Below are positions 55,378-64,000 of a DNA stretch of 64,000 nt, piece by piece. This stretch comes from an uncultured bacterium (GTDB lineage: Bacteria; Patescibacteriota; Gracilibacteria; Absconditabacterales; Absconditicoccaceae). The notes below the pieces were generated by a model, which saw only the letters and a list, made by a program, of their open reading frames with translations, ran no database searches and was not told the DNA's origin. The translations under genes were made by a program, and so were the position numbers. The stretch's first letter is position 1. Every line of letters starts with the position of its first letter. The stretch spans positions 1 through 64,000 of the forward strand of contig CAMVNG010000004.1 in assembly GCA_947168815.1 (NCBI GenBank). Direction: 5' to 3'.

Positions 55378-56505
55378 TTAATGTAAAGGTATTTGTGGCT
55401 TTTGTTGTTGCTGATTATCACGAGATTTAAATAAATGTTCAACATCTCTTGGATTAATTAAGTTTTTAGCTAATAGTTTTTTAGCATATTGTTGCATAGA
55501 TATCATTCCAATACTAGTTGAAGCTTCTATTGTTGAATCAACTTGGCTGAAGTCCATTTTCTTAAGATTATTTTTAACGGCAGTAGTATTTAATAAGAAT
55601 TCATAAATACCAATTCTAGCATTAACATCAGCTCTTTTTACTAATAATTGAGATTGAATACCCAAGAGACTATCAGCAAGTCTATCTGAAACATTTTCTT
55701 GCATATTAGTAGGAAAGAATGATAAGAATCTACTTAATGTATGAGCAGCTGAACCTGTATGGAGAGTACTGAAAACAAGGTGTCAACTTTCTGCTAATGA
55801 AAGTACGGTTTCTGCTGTTTCAGTATCACGAATTTCTCACACGAATACGATATCTGGATCTTCTCTCATAACAGCTCTTAATGCGTTTTTAAAAGACCAA
55901 GTATCATGACCAACCTCTCTTTGAGAAATAATACATTTATCTGATCTAAAGAGGTATTCGATAGGATCTTCAATAGTAAAAATATTTTCTGTTCTATTTT
56001 TATTTATGTGTTCAAGCATAGTTACAATAGAGGTTGATTTTCCACTTCCTGTAGGTCAAGTAACAAGGAATAATCATTTTTTTGCAGATAAGACATGTTT
56101 TTTTATACTGTCAGCGAGGTTTGAAAACATCATTTCTTCCAATGTTTTAATATTTGGAGAAATTTTTCTAATAACAATTCCAATTTTTCATCTTTCGAAA
56201 AAAGCATTAACTCTATATGAAATTCAATTCTTTCATTCATAAGAGAAGTCGCTTTCTTTATCACAGATAAATTTATCCATACTCTGGACATTATTTTGAA
56301 AAAGTTGTTTTAAGACGGTTTCCATATTTTCATTTGAAAGCAATGGAATTTTTTCGTCTTTTACAATATCCCCATTAAGTCTATATGAGCTTTTCCCTGA
56401 AGACGTAAGATGAATATCAGAAATATTCGGATCTTGGAGTCCTGCTAGAATAGCATCAATATCAACTCTTACTGGGCTGTTGACAGCTTCCATGGTCTTA
56501 TACAT
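55378..56505 (-). CDS. pilT: PilT-type retraction/secretion ATPase
   Basis: A 375-residue AAA+ hexameric ATPase of the PilT/GspE family. N-terminal PAS-like part with ISDIHLTSSGK and SYRLNGDI; Walker A GPTGSGKST (about 149-157); Asp box FTIEDPIEY; Walker B EDPDIVFVGEIRD; His box FSTLHTGSA. Several invariant glycines (GPTGSGKS, VGEIRD) are written with TGA or GGN. PilT powers pilus retraction; a closely related assembly or T4SS ATPase cannot be excluded without its neighbours. It is the first gene of a five-gene minus-strand cluster that includes two pilin-like membrane proteins. Confidence 0.92.
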
Positions 56506-56702
56506 CTAAAAGTAAAATCACCTCATTCTCAATTATACGAACAAAAAAATAAAAAGTCAAAAAAACAAGAAGTTTTTTTAAGAAAAAATTAACAAAAAGA
56601 ATAAATTGATAGAAAAATAAGAAAAAAGAACTTTACAAAGTGTTTAGAATTAGTATAAACTAAGGGAAAACTTAATAAAATTTTATATTTTTTAATCAAC
56701 AG

Positions 56703-58091
56703 ATGAATTTAAAAAAAATCTGATTACTAAGTTTTGCAATGATGTGAGCAATACTTATTGCATGATGTAATCAAAGTACTCCAGAACTTTCTTTTGAAGA
56801 CACACTAAAAGTATATGGAGAACAAAAATCAATGCTTTCAGAAGTCTCTTCTTTTATGAACGATAAAGAAAGTCAAATTAAAGATACTTTTGAATTAACA
56901 ACAAAATATGCAACAGAAAATTCAAACTGAAAGGTTGTTGCAAAAACACTTATTATTAATGATAATACAACAAAAGACTCAAAAGCAGAAATATCACTTT
57001 TGTTAGATACAGATGCTGACATTACAAAGACAGAAGGTTTTCTTGTAAAAAGTGCAAAAATAGATTTAGATACTCTTGTAAAAGATTTCAAAATTTATTT
57101 TAAACTTGTAGATATTTCTGCAGAAGCTAATCAAAAAGAATATGTATGAACAATGTTAGCACTTATCGATTGATTTAAGGATAGGTGGTTTACTCTTAAT
57201 AACCCAGAAATCACTGAATTATTAAAAGCTTCTAATTCAAAAGAGTTTGATCTTACGGAATATATTGAAAATCAAGAAAATTTAGAAAAATTCTTTAGCA
57301 AGAAAGAGTCAACAAAATATGATGGAGATCCTGCATGGAAAGTTGACTTTAATATGGATGAAGTAAAATCCTTTATAAAAGAAGTGTATAGACTTTCTCA
57401 AGGAGACTTAACAACTCTTAGTGAAGAAAATCCATTGTTAATAGAACAACAACAAGAAAATATAGAAGAATTTAATGAATTAATCGATAATGTACAAGTA
57501 AGTAATGTGGAAGCTTATTTTGTAATTCGTTCAGAAAATAAAGTAGATTTTGTTATTGAAAATATCGATATACAATGGGATACAGCACTTCTAAACATAA
57601 AAGAGACAATTAATAAAAAAATGATTTGAGATGATTCATTAACATATACTATTCTTCTTTCACAAGCAACTTCTGAAGAAGATGAAGATATTGATAATAT
57701 CCAAATGAGAGCAGTAATAGATCTTGTGCCAAGTTTACTAACATACGGAATTAACTTAAAAGTTGAATCCATCATCAACGATGAAATTGAAGAAATATTT
57801 AATGCAAAATGAAATATAACAGCATCTATTTCTGATAAAAATGTAGAATTATCACCAACATTTAATGTTAATTTTAGTAATATAACAGCAAATGTTGAAG
57901 CTAAATTAAAGTCAGAGAAAATAAATGATTATGTATTTGAATCACCAGAAAATGCTGAAGATATAGAAGAAATTATAGGAAGCCTTATTTGAGGGCAAGA
58001 ATATGAAAACCAAACTTCTGATGAAGATTTTATTGATGATGAATGAGAAATAAATCTTGATGAAGAATCAGATGATGCGGAAATTGAATAA
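56703..58091 (+). CDS. Lipoprotein of unknown function
   Basis: A 462-residue exported lipoprotein. The signal MNLKKIGLLSFAMMGAILIAG ends in the lipobox LIAGC, in which the Gly is TGA. The mature part is acidic, beta-rich looking and without recognised motifs (ELSFEDTLKVYGEQKSML, then a repeated AEAYFVIRS / VEAKLKS style), ending in an acidic Glu/Asp tail. It is divergent from pilT across a 197-bp AT-rich gap and ends at a strong terminator. Similar large acidic lipoproteins are common in these lineages; no function can be given. Confidence 0.85.
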
Positions 58092-58111
58092 TTAATTTAG
58101 TATTTAGTATA

Positions 58112-58147
58112 TACAAAAAAAGATGTCTTTAATGGACATCTTTTTTT
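58112..58147 (+). terminator. Terminator of the lipoprotein gene
   Basis: Hairpin AAAAGATGTC-TTTAATG-GACATCTTTT with T-run, 20 nt after the stop. Confidence 0.92.
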
Positions 58148-58390
58148 ATTTTATAAGAACTGAAGTTTTGAAGAAAAAAAAAGACTTGTAAAAAAAAATC
58201 AGTTCAATAATATAAAAAGCACCCGTTTATAAAAAAGTAAAAAATAAAACTCATATATTTTCAAAAAGACAATATAAAAATAAAAATTTCTTATAAAAAA
58301 GTATTCTTTCTGATACGGTAGGTATTTCCTAATTTGAAAAAAAGAACTATTCACAATAAAATAACTATATTTAGTTTTAATAATTTTTTT
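58148..58390. other. AT-rich gap without recognised features
   Basis: About 240 bp of A/T-rich DNA with no coding frame and no repeat or hairpin of note. It probably carries the promoter of the gene at 58391. Confidence 0.4.
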
Positions 58391-59767
58391 ATGGAAATGA
58401 AAAATGTTATTTTTAGGAAAATAGGTAATTTTGTATTTTTATCGTTTTTCTTAAGTTGAACTATTATTATATCACAACCAGTTTATTCAACAAATTTGAA
58501 TACAGATGATAATTTTGAGGTAAAAACAACAGTTAATCAAGATGTTAAAAAAGTTGCTAAGAAAGATCCCGTAGTTGTAGATAAAAAGTCATTAAAAGGA
58601 AAGGTTCCAGCTCAAGTAGTAAAGAGATTTTGATGAGACTGGGACTCAGAAAAAAACTTATATGCAGAATATTTAGGAATTGAAAACTATAAAGGAACAG
58701 TGGAACAAAATATGAAGATTATGCAATATATAATGGATAATATGAGATTACCACTACCTTCAGAAGATGATGATTTTGTAGAAGAAGAAACAAAGATAGA
58801 AGAAGAGGAGACGGTAGTAGAAGAAAAATGTGCTGAGATAGAACAAAAAAATGAAGAAAAAGAAGAGATTAAGACAGAAGATGTTAAAGAAGAAAAAAAT
58901 GAATCAGAAGATAAAATAAAAGAAGTTGTTGAAGAAGAAAGTGTAAATGTTGAGCAAGAAAAAGAAACAACTCAAGAAGAACAATTTAAAAGTGTTGATA
59001 CTAATAACGAGGAAGAGAATAAAGAAGTAGAAGAAAAGAAAGAAATTGAATATGCCCCTGTAAAGAATTATTATACACAAGAAGAATTAGATGCATATAG
59101 ATGGGCTTACGACTGGTGATTATTATCATTAAAAGATATTGAAAATAGTGGTTTATATAAAGAAGTAACAACAGAAGATCGGAATAGGATGATATCAAGT
59201 TTTACAGGAAATTTATTTGGAAATACAGAAAAACTTTTGAATGATGTATCATTACATCAAGAAACAAGAAAAGATACATTATTATTATTTCATAAATGGT
59301 ATTCAATTATTGAAGAAGGAGAAAAACAATTAAGAGAAGCTGTTGTGGAAGAACCAGTTAAAGAAGAAAAAGTTGAAGAAGTAGAACTTTGAAAAGAATG
59401 AGAATTCAAATGGAATTATAAAGGAGTTTTGTTTCATGCAGGATTTAACGAAGCAGATTATAAACAAAAACTTATTCAATATGCATATAAATTAGGGGGT
59501 ATGGATTTTGTATACATGCTAGAATGTGAAAACGGAAATCGAGACATTCATGCGATTGGTGATGGATGACATGCATATGGTCTTTGTCAAATGAATGATA
59601 GATTTCATAAAGATATTCCTTCTAATTATTTTGATGATTGAATTGTTCAAATCGAATATTGTTATCAAAAATGGAAATCAGGAACTGTGTTCTATTGACC
59701 ATCAAGAATGATTAAGTGAAAGAAATGTTATAAGTATGTTGAAGATAGATTTACAATATTAGGATAG
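58391..59767 (+). CDS. Secreted lysozyme-like protein with acidic coiled region
   Basis: A 458-residue exported protein. After a signal segment (VFLSFFLSGTIIISQPVYS) comes a motif near residues 80-118 (GDWDSEKNLYAEYLGIENY) shared with the giant DGR target, probably peptidoglycan-binding. Next is a very acidic Glu/Lys/Val stretch (about 130-225), a helical part, and a C-terminal lytic-transglycosylase-like domain: YMLECENGNRDIHA with candidate catalytic Glu, then GGHAYGLCQMNDRFHKDI, like the E...G..GLMQ pattern of SLT domains, with extra Cys. It likely cuts or binds the cell wall. TGA-coded Gly occur mainly in the enzymatic part. Confidence 0.82.
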
Positions 59768-59815
59768 TATCACAACCGTGGTACTTTTTTCTTTTTTATA
59801 AAAAAAGCAAGAGAA

Positions 59816-59841
59816 AAATTCACCTTATGGGTGGATTTTTT
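59816..59841 (+). terminator. Terminator of the lysozyme-like gene
   Basis: Hairpin AATTCACC-TTAT-GGGTGGATT followed by seven T. Confidence 0.85.
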
Positions 59842-59897
59842 TAATTATATTACTATACTCTGAAGGCAAATATTTAGAATATAATGTTTAGTGGGAA

Positions 59898-61424
59898 ATG
59901 CAGAAAAGAAGAGTTGGAGAATTAAAAGCAAAGAAAGCTCCACAAAATGAAGAACAAAAAAAATCAAATAAAATATTTAAAATAGTTCTTGTTCTTTTTT
60001 CTTTAGTTCTTATTTTATTTCTAATTCAACCCTTTGCTGAAGGGATGAAAACTTTTTTTAAAAATACAGCAAAATCAACAGTTAAAGTATTGAGTAGAAC
60101 TGTAGGAACACCAATGGTAAAAGATACTTTTTGAAATATAAATATGCTCCTCGTTTGATATGGATGAGATGGTCATGGAGGAGGATATCTTGCAGATACA
60201 ACAATTGTAGCATCTTGGGACCCAGAATTGTGAACAATAAGTATGCTTTCTATACCAAGAGATCTTTATATAAACAATCCTCTTTGAGGAACATCAAGAA
60301 TTAATTCGGTATTTACACAGTATTATTGACGTACAAAAGATCTTCATGAAGCAGCTTCTTGATATGTACAACTAGTTGAAAAAGTAACAGGATTAACAAT
60401 ACCTTATTATGCAACAATAGATTTTTCTTGATTTAAAAAATTAGTAGATGATATATGAGGAATTGATATAGATGTGCCTTATGCACTTCATGATTATCAG
60501 TATCCTGATGATCGTCTTAAGTGATATGATCCTCTCCATATAGAAGAAGGATGGCAACATATGGATGGTAAATTAGCTCTTAAATATGCAAGATCAAGAC
60601 ATGCAGCATGACACGCTTCTGATTTTGATCGTTCTTTTAGGCAACAATTAGTTATAAATGCTATAAAAGATAAGCTTCTTTCTGGGGATAATTTATCACT
60701 TTCAAATGCAAAGAATCTCTATGAAAACTATATTGAAATGGTAAATACAAATGTTTCTTTGAATGAAATGCTTTGGGGTGTTCAATTCTTAGAAAATACA
60801 AAGATGTTTACGTTCTGACTAAATGTATCGTTTGTTACAGATAGTTTGGCAACACAAAAAGGTTCATTTTTGTATACACCACAAAGAGAACTTTTTAATT
60901 GAGCATCAGTTCTTCTTCCAATAGGTTCTTATGCTTGAAAATTAGATAATTTTGATGCAATTCACCAATATACTGATTTTGTTACTCATAATCAGAAATT
61001 CTCATTAGAAGGCGCAACAATAGAAATAGATAATGGTATTACAAAAGAAACTTTACGTGAATATGGTCTTTCAAATGTAAGGGTTGCTGGAAGGTTGGCA
61101 GCAAAAATGAAAAGATTCTGACTTAATGTTGTAGATACAGAAAACGTTGATCCTCAGGATTGGACAACTGTAATAATAAACACAGAGAGTGATGATGAAG
61201 AATGATATGAAGGAACAGTTAATGCTTTAAGAAACTTCTTACCTATAGATCAGGTGATTTACAATACTGGAACAGTAAAGGTAATTATTGATGATTATGG
61301 AAATTCAGTAGAGGTGTTTACGTGAAAAGATGTTCAAGTAGTTTTATGAACAACATATCTTCAAGAACTTCAAAATACAAAGTTTAGGTCTGATGAGTTA
61401 ATAATCCAATATCGTGATGAATAG
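59898..61424 (+). CDS. LytR-CpsA-Psr (LCP) family cell-wall transferase
   Basis: A 508-residue type II membrane protein. Cytoplasmic basic start MQKRRVGELKAKK, one TM helix (about 27-45), then the LCP domain: DTTIVASWDPEL, MLSIPRDLYI with the conserved Arg-Asp, GGIDIDVP, and ALKYARSRHAAGHASDFDRS with the Arg residues that bind pyrophosphate, then RQQLVI. The C-terminal part (about 390-500) fits a LytR_C domain (TVIINTESDDE...VIIDDYG). LCP enzymes attach polymers from undecaprenyl carriers to peptidoglycan. It is followed 21 nt later by rnc. Confidence 0.93.
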
Positions 61425-61445
61425 TTTATTTTGAAAATAGAGAAT

Positions 61446-62201
61446 ATGGCATTAAGAATCCCTGACGAAGTACGTAAAAAGTTTCCCGCACTCAAAGAAT
61501 ATGCGAAAAAAATAGGAATTAGTGTGGAAAAAATTAAGGATGAAGATTTATTTCTTTGTGCTTTTGTTCATAAATCATATGCATCAGATTTCAAAGAAGA
61601 ATATAGTCATAATGAGAGATTGGAGTTTGTATGAGATTCAATCTTAGGTTCTATCATAGCAAAAAAACTTTTCATTACATTTCCTGAAATGACAGAAGCT
61701 CATATGACTCTTTATAAAATAGCTTTGGTAAGGGAAGAGACATTAAGTATTGTTGCAAAAAAAATTGGATTAAATAAAGAAATATTTATCAGTAAATGAG
61801 AAGAAAAAAACGATGGACGTAATAAGGCTTCTATAACATCAGATGCCCTAGAATCATTGATAGGTTATATTGCGTTAGATATTTGATATCCGGAGGCAGA
61901 AGAATTTGTCCTAAATTATATTTATTCTGAGATAGATGAACTATCAATATCTGTAAAATCTTATAAAACAAGAGCACAAGAGTATATCCAAAAAATGTAT
62001 AAAAAAATCCCTATATATGTTGATAGTGAGGAAAAGACAGATAATAAACATAATGTATTGGTGTTTCGTTCAGAAATTAGGGTTAATAACGAATGTATTG
62101 CTGTATGATATGGAACAAATAAAAAGAAAGCTCAAGAAGATGCTGCAAAAAATTATTGCGAAAGCTTGACTTCTGCTTGAAAATCAGATTGAAAAGAATA
62201 G
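61446..62201 (+). CDS. rnc: Ribonuclease III
   Basis: A 251-residue double-strand-specific RNase that matures rRNA and mRNA. The RIIID signature HNERLEFVGDSILG holds the catalytic Glu/Asp, with Gly as TGA; the second acidic set is SDALESLIGYIALD. A dsRBD follows (TRAQEYIQKMYKK... KKKAQEDAAKNYCESL). Start chosen at the ATG giving MALRIPDEVRKKF; a TTG five codons earlier is possible but less usual. It lies between the LCP gene and secF, with 38 nt before the latter. Confidence 0.95.
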
Positions 62202-62239
62202 TATCTCAAATGGACTATTTTAAATTTTTTATACTCTAG

Positions 62240-63190
62240 ATGAAAAAGTATTTTAGTATTGTAAAAAGAGGGTATCTTTGGCTTAGTATTGCATTAGCTG
62301 TAGCGGTTGCCTCTTGGGTGTTATTTATATTCAATGCAGAATTTTCTGAAGAATTTACATGAGGAGTAAGTATTGAATTTAATGGTGAAATAAGTGATGC
62401 TGATTTTTCTGAAAATCTTGTTCAAAATCTTCAATGACAAGGATTTCCAAAATTACAAGTTAATGTAGATACTGAAGGAGAAAATGTAAAATTAAAAATT
62501 AATTGAAAGTTAGATTCTGATGAGAAAGTTAATGAACTTTCAGCAGCAATTCCTACATATCTAATAGAAAATAAGGTAATATCATCTGCTGATCAAATTA
62601 TTTCACAGGCGGTTGTTGGACCAAGTGTTTGAGATTATATGCGTTCAACAGCAGTTAAAGCGTTAATTTTTGGTCTAATTGCAATGATGATTTATATGAT
62701 TTTCTCATTTGGAACTGTTAGAAAATATATTGCACCTTGAATATTAGCAAGTGTTGTATTATTAAGTTCAGTATTGAGTATTTCTTGACCAGCTGGTGCG
62801 TATGGATTGTGGATGGGTATAGATTCAACAATTCAAATCGATACAGTGTTTATTATTGCAATCTTAACTATTATCGGTTATTGAATTAACGATGTTATTA
62901 TTATTTTTGATAGAGTAAGAGAAAATATTGTAAAATACTCAAAAAAGGATTTCTCTTATGAAGAGGTTTTTGAAGAAAGTATTTGGCAAACACTTAAAAG
63001 ATCAATAGGAACATCTATATCAACATTGTTAGTATTGTGTGGTATGTTTATTTTTGGAACAGGTGTTGTACAAAGATTTGCTTTTACTGTTTGAGTAGGT
63101 GTTATTTCTTCATTTTTAAGTAGTGTGTTTGTTGCTATTCCAACAGCTTATATCTTGCTTAAATTACTTTGATGAAAAAAAATTAAATAG
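62240..63190 (+). CDS. secF: Protein translocase subunit SecF
   Basis: A 316-residue membrane protein of the RND-related SecDF complex, which uses the proton gradient to finish protein export. TM1 (about 13-31) is followed by the EFTGGVSIEF motif, an external P4-like domain of about 90 residues, the conserved VVGPSVGDYM entering TM2, a five-helix core with GYGINDVIIIFDRVREN, and SIGTSISTL near the last loops. Glycines of the GG and GYGIN motifs include TGA. secD is not adjacent on the visible side (upstream is rnc), so the usual secDF pair seems separated here. Confidence 0.95.
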
Positions 63191-63208
63191 AATATTTATA
63201 TATCTAAA

Positions 63209-63247
63209 TAAAAAAGGCTTAAGGTTTGTATCTTAAGCTTTTTTTCT
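63209..63247 (+). terminator. Terminator of secF
   Basis: Long hairpin AAAGGCTTAAG...CTTAAGCTTTTTTTC, about 20 nt after the stop. Confidence 0.9.
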
Positions 63248-63302
63248 TGCTTTCTAAAAAATAAAAAATATAAGAAAAACATATAAATTGTAATGAAATA
63301 AT

Positions 63303-63950
63303 ATGAATATAGTGTATTATGAAGATGAATATTGTTTTTATGTTCGAAAGCCTGCGGGAATTCCAACAACTTATGGGAAAGAAAAATCTTTTCTAGAATA
63401 TTTAATAGATGAAGATCATTATATTATAAAAGTACTTAAGTCTGAATTTGATCAAGAGGAAGAATATGGGCTGTTAAATAGATTGGATAATGCAACATCT
63501 TGATTGCTATATTTTGCAAAATCAAAAAAAATAAAGGATGAGTATAAGAAGCTACAACAAGAGGGCTTTGTGAAAAAATTTTACCTTTTAGAGGTATATT
63601 GAGATATTCAATATTGGATAAGAGAGAATGGAAGATGTATTGATTATCCAATTGCTCATCATAAGTACGAAAAAGATCGTATGGTGGTGATAAAAACAGA
63701 ACAGGATAAGGAAAAATGAGAGCTCAGGTTACACCATCTAAAAACAGAAATTCTGGAGAGTTTTTGGTGTGGGGATAGACAAACTACCATCTTGTTGGTT
63801 TTTATTCAGAAATGAATTCGTCATCAAATAAGAAGCCACTTTTCTTCTATAGGATATCCTATTGTGTGAGATGATATATATTGAAAGAAAAAAGATCCTC
63901 AAAAGTGAAATCTTCAACTGTTTAGCGTTGGTTTGTTGGTTAAAAAATAA
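63303..63950 (+). CDS. RluA-type pseudouridine synthase
   Basis: A 215-residue enzyme that isomerises uridine in RNA. The family order is visible: CFYVRKPAGIPT (the V.KPaGl.v segment), RLDNATSG with the catalytic Asp near residue 61, then GLLYFAKSKKI, KKFYLLEVYG, and RHQIRSHFSSIGYPIVGDDIYG near the C-terminus. The final G residues include TGA. It is small for RluA and lacks an S4 domain, as in the RluA/TruC-like subgroup. Target RNA cannot be told. It is followed by a terminator. Confidence 0.9.
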
Positions 63951-63983
63951 AATTCACTAATTTAGTGAATTTTATTTTTTTAT
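63949..63983 (+). terminator. Terminator of the pseudouridine synthase gene
   Basis: Hairpin AAAATTCACTAA-TT-TAGTGAATTTT with T-run, overlapping the stop codon. Confidence 0.88.
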
Positions 63984-64000
63984 TTAATATAAAGTTCACT

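Noticed and set aside
61431-61445. TTG start for rnc five codons upstream
   Set aside because: The in-frame ATG at 61446 gives a normal RNase III N-terminus; TTG is possible but not needed.
162-63950. In-frame TGA as frameshifts, pseudogenes or selenocysteine
   Set aside because: TGA is present in almost all genes at glycine positions with intact frames, and no SECIS-like or tryptophan pattern fits.

Overview
This window comes from a bacterium that reads UGA as glycine (translation table 25), so it belongs to the Candidate Phyla Radiation lineage Absconditabacteria (SR1) or Gracilibacteria (BD1-5). TGA is in frame in nearly every gene and falls where glycine is required: the KTG box of the penicillin-binding protein, the CxxCxGxG repeats of DnaJ, the GG after the HPD motif of DnaJ, a lipobox Gly-Cys and the C-terminus of EF-Tu. 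Every gene ends in TAA or TAG. The DNA is strongly AT-rich. A ribose-1,5-bisphosphate isomerase homologue, typical of the CPR AMP/RuBisCO salvage route, slightly favours Absconditabacteria. All gene ends given here were obtained by reading through TGA; a standard-code reading breaks most of these genes into pieces.

Layout. 1-8.9 kb: tuf, three tRNAs, a large secreted FISUMP-domain surface protein, dnaJ, a small basic protein, yidC and frr, mostly on the minus strand. 9-16 kb: three tandem secreted proteins of unknown function and one unknown membrane-anchored protein. 16-26.7 kb: a Cas4/RecB-like nuclease, def, tRNA-Ser, a LysM-CHAP hydrolase, a class A penicillin-binding protein, the R15P isomerase, an HD protein and two membrane proteins, ending at tRNA-Leu.

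26.8 to about 48.9 kb is an apparent integrated mobile element abutting tRNA-Leu. It holds a large serine recombinase whose 3' end runs antisense into the tRNA; a complete diversity-generating retroelement (DGR) with reverse transcriptase, Avd-like protein, MutS-like accessory protein and a 195-bp template repeat; a 4394-residue secreted target protein with two tandem FISUMP domains, each ending in a 195-bp variable repeat; an unknown protein; a structured-RNA candidate beside four GGGG runs spaced exactly 11 bp apart; a RhuM-family protein; and an HUH rolling-circle Rep. The DGR should rewrite adenine-derived codons of two ligand-binding faces of one giant cell-wall adhesin, held to the surface by a C-terminal SLH-like domain.

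49-64 kb returns to chromosomal housekeeping: ssb, lepB, a membrane protein, an Hsp20-like protein, a large protein with a lysozyme-like end, a minus-strand cluster with a PilT-type ATPase and two small pilin-like membrane proteins, a lipoprotein, a secreted lysozyme-like protein, an LCP-family cell-wall transferase, rnc, secF and an RluA-type pseudouridine synthase. Most convergent or terminal gene ends carry clear hairpin-plus-T-run terminators.
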